Part shown: positions 1-6,859 of the stretch, piece by piece | Position numbering within the stretch: the stretch's first letter is position 1 | Layout of the letters: each line of letters begins with the position of its first letter | Assembly (NCBI GenBank): GCA_020061995.1 | Contig: JAGUXE010000072.1 | Coordinates: forward strand, 1-18,129 | Reading direction: 5' to 3' | Length of the DNA: 18,129 nt | From: Ignavibacteriales bacterium | Lineage (GTDB): Bacteria; Bacteroidota; Ignavibacteria; Ignavibacteriales; Ignavibacteriaceae | Notes under the pieces: model-generated | Seen by the model: only the letters and a program-made list of their open reading frames with translations | Told to the model about the DNA's origin: nothing | The model's database searches: none | Position numbers and translations under genes: made by a program

Positions 1-450
1 AAGTACCTGATATCCTAAAGATTCAACAGTTTTCTTAAACTGTGAGATATTGGCAGCTTTATCGTCAAATTCTATGGTAACTGATTCTGTAGCTAAGTTA
101 ACGGAGGCAGTTGAAACACCGGGTATCTTAGCCAACTTGTTCTGGACTTTTGTAACGCAACTTGCGCAAGTCATTCCCTGTATCGGGAGCAGTATTTTTT
201 TAAGATTTTCCTTTTTAAATTTTACCGGTGTTGAAGGGGTAACTGAAATTTGTATAAAATCGTTTCTTTTTATTGTAATATCATTTAGATTTTGATTAGT
301 TTTTAAATATTTTTTTGGATTCATATCAAAACGTTGCTTACACGAAACAGCACAGAAATAATAATCATTTCCTGCGTATTTGCTTGTTCCTGCTGCAGTT
401 TCCGGGTCAACTTTCATCCCGCAGACTGGGTCGATGTGTTGATTATTCAT
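1..450 (-). CDS. copA: Copper-type P-type ATPase, N-terminal part (YHS + HMA domains), partial
   Basis: The frame is open from an ATG at 448-450 to the window's left edge (150 codons), so the catalytic part lies outside. Residues 7-12 read DPVCGM, the hallmark of a YHS metal-binding domain, with further Cys in YYFCAVSC. Around residues 90-95 is GMTCASC, the CxxC signature of a heavy-metal-associated (HMA) domain, followed by a typical HMA fold (V..KL..IPGV..A.VNLA). YHS plus HMA ahead of a P1B-ATPase core is a known layout of copper/silver exporters of the inner membrane; the ATPase core itself is inferred. The gene follows the HMA lipoprotein and Cys-rich protein on the same strand. A hairpin terminator (464-496) sits just upstream, and no clear Shine-Dalgarno precedes the start. 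It could instead be a Cu-chaperone-like YHS-HMA protein if the frame closes soon after the edge. Confidence 0.8.
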   Translation of the reverse strand, partial: MNNQHIDPVCGMKVDPETAAGTSKYAGNDYYFCAVSCKQRFDMNPKKYLKTNQNLNDITIKRNDFIQISVTPSTPVKFKKENLKKILLPIQGMTCASCVTKVQNKLAKIPGVSTASVNLATESVTIEFDDKAANISQFKKTVESLGYQVL

Positions 451-463
451 ATTGAATGATTAT

Positions 464-496
464 AAAAAAAGCCCCAAATATTTTCAATTCAGGGCT
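464..496 (-). terminator. Rho-independent terminator between HMA lipoprotein and copA
   Basis: Read on the minus strand, AGCCCTGAA (488-496) pairs with TTTGGGGCT (470-478). This gives a 9-bp stem including two G-U pairs and a 9-nt loop, followed at once by six further T (464-469). It lies 36 bases after the stop of the HMA lipoprotein and ends about 13 bases before the copA start. It may therefore act as an attenuator or partial terminator for copA rather than a simple operon end. Confidence 0.75.
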
Positions 497-532
497 ATCT
501 TAACTACTCATCTACTAATATACTTAATTACT

Positions 533-892
533 TCACTTACCATCTTTACAGCAACCCGGTAAACCGTCGTATGCTTCACGGTTGCGCGGAGTTTCGTTTG
601 CATCGTAACCGGCTTCAGAGATTGATTTTTCGAGGGCTGCAATATCTAATTTTACTTTGTCGAATTTTACGGTTGTGGTTTTCTTTTCCAAGTCAACTTC
701 AACGTTTTCGACGCCGTCAACATCAGAGACCGCCTTCTCGATTGTAGTTACACACATACCACACATAATCGAGGAGGTACTAATCGTTATGGTCTCGAGA
801 TTTACTGCTGCCGGTTGTTCGGTTTGTTTCTGTCTGCAGCCGGTCAACAACAAGCCGATTAACATTACTAAAAGAACAATATATTGATACAT
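533..892 (-). CDS. HMA-domain lipoprotein (heavy-metal-associated domain)
   Basis: A 119-residue protein that begins with a lipoprotein signal peptide: MYQY, a hydrophobic stretch, then the lipobox LLTGC with the acylated Cys at residue 19. The mature part is one HMA domain of the MerP/Atx1 fold. Its metal-binding loop is MCGMC (CxxC), with the usual VSDVDGVENVEVDLE beta-alpha-beta pattern. A Gly-Cys-Cys near the C-terminus (LPGCCKDGK) may be a second thiol site. The role is probably binding or handing over Cu or a similar soft metal on the periplasmic side, near the P-type ATPase encoded downstream. HMA proteins are usually cytoplasmic or soluble periplasmic, so lipid anchoring is a mild oddity. 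AAGGA lies 8 bases before the ATG. It starts 11 bases after the Cys-rich gene, so the two are likely co-transcribed. Confidence 0.85.
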   Translation of the reverse strand: MYQYIVLLVMLIGLLLTGCRQKQTEQPAAVNLETITISTSSIMCGMCVTTIEKAVSDVDGVENVEVDLEKKTTTVKFDKVKLDIAALEKSISEAGYDANETPRNREAYDGLPGCCKDGK

Positions 893-903
893 TTATATAT
901 TCC

Positions 904-1419
904 TTAACTTTTCTTTGTACCTTTCTTTTCAGCTTTATCTGGGCATTCGTGTTTGCCATCTTTTGATTTTGAATCATCGCACTTCTTCACGCCAGTTTTC
1001 TGGCAGCAGTCGTCGCCTTTGTCGCATTCTTTTTTAGCATCTTTGGCTTCTTTGCTCATGCAATCCGATTTGCTATTGTGTTTGCCTTCTTCCATTTTTG
1101 CTTTATCTGAACAAGTTTTTTCACATTCCGCTTTTGATTCTTTGCTATGGTCCATATCAGCACAAGCTTTGGCACAATCTTCAGCACTAGCTTTTTTATC
1201 TTTCATATCCGCGCAGCCTTCGTGTGTTTTGGCTTTTTCGGCTTTTGTTATTTTCGAGTGGTCCATTTTAGCCTTATCGGTTTTGGCTGTTTTATACCTC
1301 GGGCAGCACGATTTTTCTTTTGCGTCCTTTTTTGCATCGACAGATTTTGTTGCTTGACTGAAAAGAACTGATGTTGCTAACAAGGCAACTACTAATGTTA
1401 AAAGAATACGTAACTTCAT
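904..1419 (-). CDS. Secreted Cys/Lys-rich putative metal-binding protein
   Basis: The 171-residue product has an N-terminal signal peptide (MKLRILLTLVVALLATSVLFSQA, likely cut near residues 21-23). A low-complexity mature chain follows, with 13 Cys, 5 His and 41 Lys by my count, and many Asp and Glu. Short motifs recur imperfectly: MDHSK twice, KAKM twice, CADM twice, and Cys-Cys pairs at SCCPR and DDCCQ. I recognise no named family. Thiol and His content, secretion and the HMA/copA neighbours suggest a periplasmic or surface metal-sequestering protein; that is inference. A strong AAGGAG stands 6 bases before the ATG, and a promoter-like pair lies at 1457-1487. The antisense frames in this stretch are composition artefacts of the Lys/Cys repeats. 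Confidence 0.75.
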   Translation of the reverse strand: MKLRILLTLVVALLATSVLFSQATKSVDAKKDAKEKSCCPRYKTAKTDKAKMDHSKITKAEKAKTHEGCADMKDKKASAEDCAKACADMDHSKESKAECEKTCSDKAKMEEGKHNSKSDCMSKEAKDAKKECDKGDDCCQKTGVKKCDDSKSKDGKHECPDKAEKKGTKKS

Positions 1420-1456
1420 TTTTTACTCCTTATTATTAATTTTTGTTGATTGTGAT

Positions 1457-1487
1457 TTAATATAGCTATTTGTTTTTAAAAATTCAA
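1457..1487 (-). promoter_or_regulatory. Predicted promoter of the metal-handling cluster
   Basis: On the minus strand TTG (1485-1487) is followed after 20 bases by TATATTAA (1457-1464), close to the Bacteroidetes pattern TTG-N20-TAnnTTTG. The same bases also read as a sigma-70-like TTGAAT-17-TATATT. It lies about 40 bases before the start of the Cys-rich gene. No metal-regulator operator is obvious. Confidence 0.45.
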
Positions 1488-1544
1488 AATTTGATGGAAA
1501 TTTGTTGTTCGTTCAACCCCTACGGATTTCTTCATTCGTCACTT

Positions 1545-1596
1545 ATCCGCTGAAGTTCGGGAGGTTATTCAATGTTTTACCCGAACGTAGGCGGAT
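1545..1596. repeat. 52-bp imperfect palindrome (REP-like)
   Basis: ATCCGC (1545-1550) and GTTCGGG (1555-1561) are mirrored by CCCGAAC (1580-1586) and GCGGAT (1591-1596). This makes a 13-bp stem broken by one symmetric 4x4 internal loop, with an 18-base terminal loop. There is no T-tract, so it is not a terminator. Confidence 0.6.
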
Positions 1597-1682
1597 TTGT
1601 AATTTACTCTACGCTCTTCGCTCTAAGCTACTCACTACATACTTCATACTAAGTTTCTCCGATTCGTCGGATTACACACGCA

Positions 1683-1711
1683 CATCTCACATCGCATATC
1701 TCATATCCTCA
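1683..1711. repeat. Degenerate heptamer tandem repeat
   Basis: Four consecutive units read CATCTCA, CATCGCA, TATCTCA and TATCCTCA (the last with one inserted base). The upstream sequence is similar but less regular. Confidence 0.45.
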
Positions 1712-1722
1712 GAGAATTTCTT

Positions 1723-2060
1723 CTATATCTCTGCACCCAAACGGTACAAATCGTGCTGACGCTTTAGCGATACCGCCTTTGTGTAATAATCCTTCACTTT
1801 GGCAAGAAGCACATTGCGTGAGTCGCTGTACATCGCCGTTGATTTTTTGATTTCTGCAGTCGCTTCATCGACTGGTGCGCTCGTTTTTCCCCAATGTCCA
1901 GAAGGAAAACGGGAGAGTAATTCCAGCCGCTAAACTCCAGCCGCGAAAACCCGTCATCGGCGATGAAACGTATTCAAGTTGGTGCATTGCTTTATCCTTC
2001 TCAACCATCAGCGAATCGCTTCGGAGTTTCGAGCAATTTTTTAATGCGTAAACTTGAATT
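1723..2060 (-). pseudogene. Relic of a TolC/CusC-type outer-membrane efflux protein (C-terminal part)
   Basis: Reading from about 2060 downward gives a chain containing MTGFRGWSLAAGITLPFSFW and then TLGK. This resembles the conserved core of outer-membrane efflux proteins near their second coiled-coil repeat. At about 1885, in a run GGGGAAAAA, one base shifts the frame. The next frame continues naturally as SAPVDEATAEIKKSTAMYSD, then NVLLAKVKDYYTKAVSLKRQ, typical of the helical hairpin, and stops at 1723-1725. The N-terminal two-thirds are missing; upstream the sequence joins the restriction-enzyme relic. Known members export metals or drugs with RND pumps, so this may be a remnant of the neighbouring metal cluster. 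Family assignment is by pattern recognition only. Confidence 0.6.
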
Positions 2061-2063
2061 TGT

Positions 2064-2972
2064 TTAATATCTAAATCGAAAAATATTGTTCACCAAAATC
2101 TCACGCTTCTTGCGCGATGAAAGCTGCATTTGTCCGGTTGCATCAGTATAAGCATCGCGAACTCCGTGTTTTTCTTTTATATCTGCCGGATGCTCGGTGT
2201 ACCACTTGTTCTTGGTTCGATTTAGATTCCGATCCCGCTCAGAGAGCGGGACGGAATGACTTGTGTGTTCTCCATACAGCAGCTTCCCCAACGTATTCTC
2301 AACGATATATTTTACGGACTTCGGGCTTTTCTTCGATGCGGACTTGCTTCTCCGTCATTCGTATCGTCCTGCCTAAGAACCGCTCGTAAATGCTGCCTAA
2401 AATTTCAACTCCGATTTCATCAAAGTTGTATGGCGATAGGGGATAGTTGATGTTCTTAAATATATTTTCAAGAACTTTGTTGCCTACTTCAAGTTGTTCG
2501 CATTCGTGTTCGGCGAAAAGCAATCCGTTATTTATAAAGCGAGCGTCTGTTTTTAATCAGCTCGTTAAATTTGTGGAACAACGAAATTGCAGGATGATCT
2601 TGCCAAAGTCGAAGCAAGGCGAGGAGTGTCCCAGTTTCTTCAATCGTGCGGTCTTCGCACACACGCAGGAAAACAATGCGGTCGAGAATCCGCTGGACAC
2701 ATTCGTTCAATGGATATTGGAACACGTGCCGAAAATCCGTATCGTTTTATCTGAAATATTGCATCGAGATTAGTGGATAAATCGACATAAGGTTTTTTGG
2801 CTTCAACAAAAAATTTTGTTTGCCCTTGAATGCGGAAACAATAATCGGGTTTCTTGGTCGCAAGTTTATGGTCGGCTTTGAACTCATCCCATCCAAATGC
2901 TTCAAAGAAAGGGTCGATTAAAAGCTGTCGGGTTTGCGCCTCGTTAAATGAGGAAGTTTTAATCTGGTGAAT
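2064..2972 (-). pseudogene. Decayed Type IIG-like restriction-modification gene (Eco57I/class I N6-methylase type)
   Basis: Four fragments in order on the minus strand match the usual layout of these fused nuclease-methylases. (1) From about 2972: [20 protein letters not shown] ... FFVEAKKPYVDLSTNLDAIF, the N-terminal nuclease-type domain. (2) 2725-2528: LNECVQRILDRIVFLRVCED. (3) 2523-2299: GLLFAEHECEQLEVGN ... VEILGSIYERFLG ... KPEVRK. (4) About 2318-2064: KYIVENTLGKLLYGE, then WYTEHPADIKEKHGVRDAYT ... KKREILVNNIF. Between (1) and (2) roughly a hundred residues are missing. Between (2) and (3) one extra base in an A-run shifts the frame. The expected AGGVYYTP segment is lost between (3) and (4), and the SAM-binding motif is replaced by a short palindrome. 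The catalytic methylase half is absent, so the gene is dead. Confidence 0.8.
2226..2257. repeat. 32-bp near-perfect palindrome inside the R-M relic
   Basis: ATTCCG-A-TCCCGCTC (2226-2240) pairs with GAGCGGGACGGAAT (2244-2257). The result is a 14-bp stem with a single bulged A and a 3-base loop. It sits exactly where the methylase SAM-binding segment should be, between LLYGE and WYTEHP. It could be a small REP/MITE-like insertion. Confidence 0.65.
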
Positions 2973-3477
2973 ATTTTTTGCTTTGTATAGCTGCTTCTAA
3001 CTTTTTAGCTTTTTGAAGTACGGTTTTCCTTAGTTTGTTTCTATATGTAGCAATTTTTTTTCTGAGTATCGGATATTTAATCGCTAAAACTTCGACTGCT
3101 AAAAGAGCGGCATTCTTCGAGTTATTTATTGCAACTGTAGCAACGGGTATTCCTGTCGGCATCTGAGCGATCGAGAGAAGTGAGTCGAGACCTTTCAACC
3201 AATTTGTACAAATGGGAACACCGATTACTGGAAGTGCTGAGATTGAAGCTGTCATTCCGGGAAGATGTGCCGAACCTCCGGCACCAGCAATTATCACTTG
3301 AATACCACGTTTCTCAGCAGTTTTGGCATACTTGTATAAACGCTCGGGTGTGCGGTGTGCCGAAACGATCGTAATCTCGTATTCAATTTTGAAACTCTCC
3401 AGCACATTTGCTGCTTCCTGCATAACGGATAAATCCGAATCGCTTCCCATGATAATTCCTACTAATATATTTTTCAT
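2959..3477 (-). CDS. purE: N5-carboxyaminoimidazole ribonucleotide mutase (PurE, class I)
   Basis: PurE moves the carboxylate of N5-CAIR to make CAIR in de novo purine synthesis, in the cytoplasm. The 172-residue chain shows the family signatures in order: GSDSD at 11-15, SAHRTPERL at 39-47 with the catalytic His, and [10 protein letters not shown] at 66-75. Length is near the usual 160-170. It starts 3 bases after the purK stop, so the two enzymes are translated from one message. The presence of PurK points to the bacterial two-step route, not the single-step animal type. The last residues (KKYSPD and the stop) lie on bases that, in another frame, begin the neighbouring restriction-modification relic. 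The gene's end may therefore have been remade by that junction. Confidence 0.95.
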   Translation of the reverse strand: MKNILVGIIMGSDSDLSVMQEAANVLESFKIEYEITIVSAHRTPERLYKYAKTAEKRGIQVIIAGAGGSAHLPGMTASISALPVIGVPICTNWLKGLDSLLSIAQMPTGIPVATVAINNSKNAALLAVEVLAIKYPILRKKIATYRNKLRKTVLQKAKKLEAAIQSKKYSPD

Positions 3478-3480
3478 TTT

Positions 3481-4593
3481 CTACTCTGCTGTTATTTTTA
3501 AAATTGATTTTATTTTTTCGGCTTGTTGGATTGCATCTTCTAAGTTCTTACTTAAAATATTTACGTGTCCCATCTTCCGGAAAGGTGCTGTAATTTCTTT
3601 TCCATAAAAATGAAACGACAATCCGGGGATGCTTAACGCTTCGTTTAATCCTTCGATAACCGGTGTACCTTTGTAATCTTCTCCGCCGAGTAAGTTTAGC
3701 ATTACTGCCGGCGAGAGTAAATCGGTTGAACCGAGAGGTAAACCGGTGATTGCCCTAATGTGTTGTTCGAATTGGCACGTTGTGCACGCTTCAATTGTGT
3801 AATGACCGGAGTTGTGGGGACGCGGTGCAATTTCGTTCACGTAAATATTTTCGCCCGCTAGGAACATCTCGATTCCAAATATCCCGACACCATCGAGCGC
3901 CTCGACCGACTTCACTGCAATTTGTGTTGCTTTTTTGGCGAGATGTTTTTCAATTCGTGCGGGTGCAAATATAAGGTCGCATATATTTGCACGATTATCG
4001 AAAACCATTTCAACAATCGGATAAGTTTTTATTTTTCCCGATGTGCTGCGAGCTACCATAATTGCTAACTCTTTATCGAAATTTATCAACTCCTCAACCA
4101 TCGATTCAGTCTGAATTGCGTTTTGCAGGTCGGATTTACTTTTAAGAACTACTACACCTCTGCCGTCGTATCCGCCTTTGCGGGCTTTCTGAACGACGGG
4201 GAATTTCATCTGTAAAAGTGTTTCTGAAGATTCGACTTTTTGAAATTTCGGAACGGGGATTCCATTTTTAGATAAAATTTCCTTCTGATGTAATTTGTCT
4301 TGTATTATTTCTAACAAATATGGGGAAGGGAAAATTTTATGTCCGGAATCGGAAAGTTTTTTTAGTATTTCTGTATCTATATGTTCGATGTCGAAGGTGC
4401 TTACTTCGCTGTGTGTAACGAGTTCGGTTATTTTTTGCTTATCGTAGAAACCCCCGATGATTATCTCATCAGCAAGTGCGGCTGCAGGACATTTTGGCGA
4501 GGGGTCTAAAACGGAGATATGAAAGCCCATCTTCTTGGCTTTTTGGGACATCATTTTACCGAGTTGCCCGCCGCCAATAATTCCGATTTTCAT
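3481..4593 (-). CDS. purK: N5-carboxyaminoimidazole ribonucleotide synthase (PurK)
   Basis: PurK is an ATP-grasp enzyme that makes N5-CAIR from AIR, bicarbonate and ATP, feeding PurE. From the chosen ATG the protein starts MKIGIIGGGQLGKMM, the standard PurK N-terminus. Later come QKARKGGYDGRGV (ATP-grasp loop), IYVNEIAPRPHNSGHYTIEA (metal/ATP-binding end of the ATP-grasp) and GLPLGSTDLLSPAVMLNLLG. A longer frame starting at 4617 adds eight residues (MIQYKYPL) not usual for the family; neither start has a good Shine-Dalgarno. This start gives 370 residues, a normal length. A weak promoter-like TATATTTA lies at 4623-4630. PurE follows 3 bases downstream. Confidence 0.93.
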   Translation of the reverse strand: MKIGIIGGGQLGKMMSQKAKKMGFHISVLDPSPKCPAAALADEIIIGGFYDKQKITELVTHSEVSTFDIEHIDTEILKKLSDSGHKIFPSPYLLEIIQDKLHQKEILSKNGIPVPKFQKVESSETLLQMKFPVVQKARKGGYDGRGVVVLKSKSDLQNAIQTESMVEELINFDKELAIMVARSTSGKIKTYPIVEMVFDNRANICDLIFAPARIEKHLAKKATQIAVKSVEALDGVGIFGIEMFLAGENIYVNEIAPRPHNSGHYTIEACTTCQFEQHIRAITGLPLGSTDLLSPAVMLNLLGGEDYKGTPVIEGLNEALSIPGLSFHFYGKEITAPFRKMGHVNILSKNLEDAIQQAEKIKSILKITAE

Positions 4594-4617
4594 TAAAGGA
4601 TATTTATACTGTATCAT

Positions 4618-4793
4618 TAATCTAAATATAATACTCTAAATGGAATTTTGAAATTTATATTTCATCAATCTCTACGAGACCGTAGGTCGTCAGAGTCGTT
4701 GACCAAACATCCATTCATCCCAAAATCCATCCGTCAGCCGACGGACTACTACTTTAATTTTCTCCAAACTCTTCTCTCTTTGCTCTTAATTTT
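4618..4793. other. Intergenic spacer with small hairpins between bshB1 and purK
   Basis: No gene. It contains CTACG-AGAC-CGTAG (4672-4685) and TCCGTC-AGCC-GACGGA (4730-4745), two short perfect stems similar in style to those at 1664-1677. Neither has a clean T-tract, so a terminator call is not supported. Confidence 0.4.
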
Positions 4794-5522
4794 TCACCCA
4801 TGCATAATCTTAAAATCAAACAAGTCATTCACTCCAAAAGGGTTAACGGAATATAACGGGTCTCCGTATTTAACACCAATCATTTGTCCGTAAAATTTTG
4901 CGCGAGTATCGATAAACTCCCAAAATGATTTTTTACTCAAAAGCGTTTCAGGGTCTTTTGATTGCGGATTGTAAAATTGCGATTTATAAGCACGAACTGC
5001 ATTTTGCCGTATGTTGTAAACATCTGTTATATCTACAATGAATGACGGTATGAATTCATACCTCATCATGTAATTAAAATAATAATGCGGTCTCCAAGGG
5101 AGTTGCTTTTTGCCGTCGATTTCAGTCTTGATGTTTGCCAATCCTGAATAAAACCATGCTTGATGAGATAGCTGATTAGCGTGGACGTGATCAGGATGTC
5201 GGTCATGCCAATGAGGAAATAGAAGTATTTTTGGTCTGTACTTTCTTAAAATTCGTATTAGTTTGATTTTATTCTCTTGATTTATTTCGATATTCCCGTC
5301 AAGTAAATGAAGATTTTCTCGCGTATGTATGCCCAAAATTTTGGAAGCAAGTTTTGCTTCTTTCGCTCGAATAGATTTCGATCCGCGAGTACCTAATTCA
5401 CCTTCTGTTAGATCAAGTATGCCAACTCTATATTTGAGCTGAACTAACTTTGCTATAGTGCCCGCACAGCCAAGCTCAACATCGTCAGGGTGTGCGCCGA
5501 TTCCTAATACATCTAATTGCAT
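4794..5522 (-). CDS. bshB1: Bacillithiol biosynthesis deacetylase BshB1 (PIG-L/LmbE family)
   Basis: A 242-residue PIG-L-type zinc deacetylase. AHPDD at residues 10-14 and HPDHVHAN at 108-115 supply the Zn ligands and catalytic Asp. LTEGELGTRGS (38-48), and near the C-terminus AYKSQFYNP followed by IGVKYGDPLYS and GVNDLF, are the features I associate with BshB1 rather than other LmbE proteins. BshB1 removes the acetyl group from GlcNAc-malate, the second step of bacillithiol synthesis, the low-molecular-weight thiol of many Firmicutes, Bacteroidetes and Deinococci. BshA and BshC are not in this window. GGAG (5528-5531 on the complement) precedes the ATG by 5 bases. It diverges from xseA. Confidence 0.88.
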   Translation of the reverse strand: MQLDVLGIGAHPDDVELGCAGTIAKLVQLKYRVGILDLTEGELGTRGSKSIRAKEAKLASKILGIHTRENLHLLDGNIEINQENKIKLIRILRKYRPKILLFPHWHDRHPDHVHANQLSHQAWFYSGLANIKTEIDGKKQLPWRPHYYFNYMMRYEFIPSFIVDITDVYNIRQNAVRAYKSQFYNPQSKDPETLLSKKSFWEFIDTRAKFYGQMIGVKYGDPLYSVNPFGVNDLFDFKIMHG

Positions 5523-5594
5523 TATGTCTCCATTAAATTTGTGTTAATATACTAAATTAAATAAAAATTAAAAAGGAAAAATTAAAAAGAGAAG

Positions 5595-5625
5595 TTGTTT
5601 ATAAGTCGGTGTTTCGATATATTTG
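5595..5625 (+). promoter_or_regulatory. Predicted Bacteroidetes-type promoter for xseA-xseB-dxs
   Basis: TTG at 5595-5597, a 20-base spacer, then TATATTTG at 5618-5625: an exact match to the Bacteroidetes housekeeping consensus TTG-N19-21-TAnnTTTG. The inferred transcription start would lie near 5632, giving a leader of about 17 bases before the xseA start codon. Confidence 0.65.
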
Positions 5626-5648
5626 TTTAGAGATTAGAAAGAAAATAG

Positions 5649-6857
5649 TTGCCGAACGGAAAAATATTATCGGTTTCAGAAATAACACGTCAAATCAAAA
5701 GTGTCTTAGAAACCAATTTCAACGACATCATCGTACAGGGTGAGATTTCAAATTTTAAACGGCATTCATCCGGGCATCTGTATTTTACTTTAAAGGATGA
5801 GAATGCTTCTTTAAGCGCAGTTATGTGGCGCGGCAGAGCGGCCCATCTTTTTTTCACTCCGCAAGACGGTATGAAAGTTTTGGCTTGCGGCTCTATATCT
5901 GTTTACGAAGTTCGTGGTTCCTATCAGATTGACGTTATCAGTTTACAGCCGCTCGGAATCGGAGAATTGCAAGTCGCTTTCGAAAAACTTAAACAAAAAC
6001 TTGCAGCCGAAGGGCTTTTCAACGAATCACATAAGAAACCTTTACCAGAATATCCGGAACGAATTGGGATTGTAACTTCACCAACAGGCGCGGCTATTCA
6101 GGATATGCTTAATATTATATCAAGGCGATTTCCAGGGGTCGAGATATTTTTATATCCCGTAAAAGTTCAGGGCGTAGGTGCTGCGGAAGAAATAGCTAAT
6201 GCGATTTGCGACTTTAATGAATACAAAAAATTCGATTCTCGAAAATTCGGTGTGGATGTGTTGATAGTCGGTAGGGGAGGCGGTTCAATAGAAGATTTGT
6301 GGGCATTCAACGAAGAGATAGTTGCACGTGCGATTTATGCTTCCGTAATTCCAATAGTAAATGCAGTCGGACACGAGATAGATTTTACGATAGCAGATTT
6401 CGTTGCCGATTTTCGTGCGCCAACACCATCGGCAGCCGCAGAACTTGTTGTGCCGAATCGCTTCGAATTAATTGAAAATATTAGGAATTTTCACTATACT
6501 ATAAAAAGAAATTTGGAAGAAAGAGTTGTTGACGGAAGAGAGCTGATTGATAATATACTTTCAAGTTACGCATTCAACTCGCCGAAAGGTAGAATGCGGC
6601 AATACTCGCAGCGTCTCGACGAATTTGATAGATTAATAAGGATAAAGATCGCACATAAATTGTTGTTAGTGAAACAAAATTTAAAACAGGTAACCCATCG
6701 CATCGAATCATTAGACTCAGGATTAATGCTGAAACGTGGTTATGCTATTGTTTACAAAGATTCCCGGCTCATCGATTCTGCTTTGAATATAAAGCACGGT
6801 GATGATATTGGAATAAAATTTAAAGACGGCACAGTCGATGCGACTGTGAAGGAATGA
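5649..6857 (+). CDS. xseA: Exodeoxyribonuclease VII large subunit
   Basis: XseA is the catalytic subunit of exonuclease VII, which degrades single-stranded DNA in both directions with XseB. The chain opens with LSVSEITRQIKSVLE and IIVQGEISNFKRHSSGHLYF (OB-fold nucleic-acid-binding domain). It continues with ERIGIVTSPTGAAIQDMLN, VLIVGRGGGSIEDLWAFN and VNAVGHEIDFTIADFVADFR, then PTPSAAAELVVP, all classic XseA blocks, and a C-terminal coiled region ending MLKRGYAIVY. Length (402) is normal. The start is TTG at 5649; an in-frame TAG lies immediately before it, so no longer form is possible and the N-terminus fits homologues. The stop overlaps a possible xseB ATG (ATGA). Confidence 0.95.
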   Translation: MPNGKILSVSEITRQIKSVLETNFNDIIVQGEISNFKRHSSGHLYFTLKDENASLSAVMWRGRAAHLFFTPQDGMKVLACGSISVYEVRGSYQIDVISLQPLGIGELQVAFEKLKQKLAAEGLFNESHKKPLPEYPERIGIVTSPTGAAIQDMLNIISRRFPGVEIFLYPVKVQGVGAAEEIANAICDFNEYKKFDSRKFGVDVLIVGRGGGSIEDLWAFNEEIVARAIYASVIPIVNAVGHEIDFTIADFVADFRAPTPSAAAELVVPNRFELIENIRNFHYTIKRNLEERVVDGRELIDNILSSYAFNSPKGRMRQYSQRLDEFDRLIRIKIAHKLLLVKQNLKQVTHRIESLDSGLMLKRGYAIVYKDSRLIDSALNIKHGDDIGIKFKDGTVDATVKE

Positions 6858-6859
6858 TT

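Larger units (their letters stand above)
1488..1722. other. Non-coding stretch with palindrome and degenerate short repeats
   Basis: No credible gene. It holds an imperfect palindrome (1545-1596), a TCCGA-TTCG-TCGGA mini-hairpin (about 1664-1677) and a degenerate heptamer tract (1683-1711). Otherwise it is low-complexity sequence rich in CTC/CAT-type triplets. It looks like intergenic debris next to the two gene relics. Confidence 0.5.

Noticed and set aside
953..1357. Long plus-strand frames opposite the Cys/Lys-rich gene
   Set aside because: They arise from the repetitive Lys/Cys codons of the minus-strand gene; that gene has a signal peptide, strong ribosome site and promoter, while these have none.
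1683..1711. Possible CRISPR-like array
   Set aside because: Units are only 7 bp, adjacent and degenerate, with no spacers or cas genes.
1502..1759. Plus-strand 85-residue frame in the non-coding stretch
   Set aside because: It crosses a palindrome, a heptamer repeat and the end of the efflux relic; no ribosome site and no protein-like pattern.
2447..2773. Plus-strand frame opposite the R-M relic
   Set aside because: The minus strand carries clear family motifs; this is its antisense shadow.
4730..4745. Terminator for bshB1 or another neighbouring gene
   Set aside because: A 6-bp stem without a following T-run on either strand.
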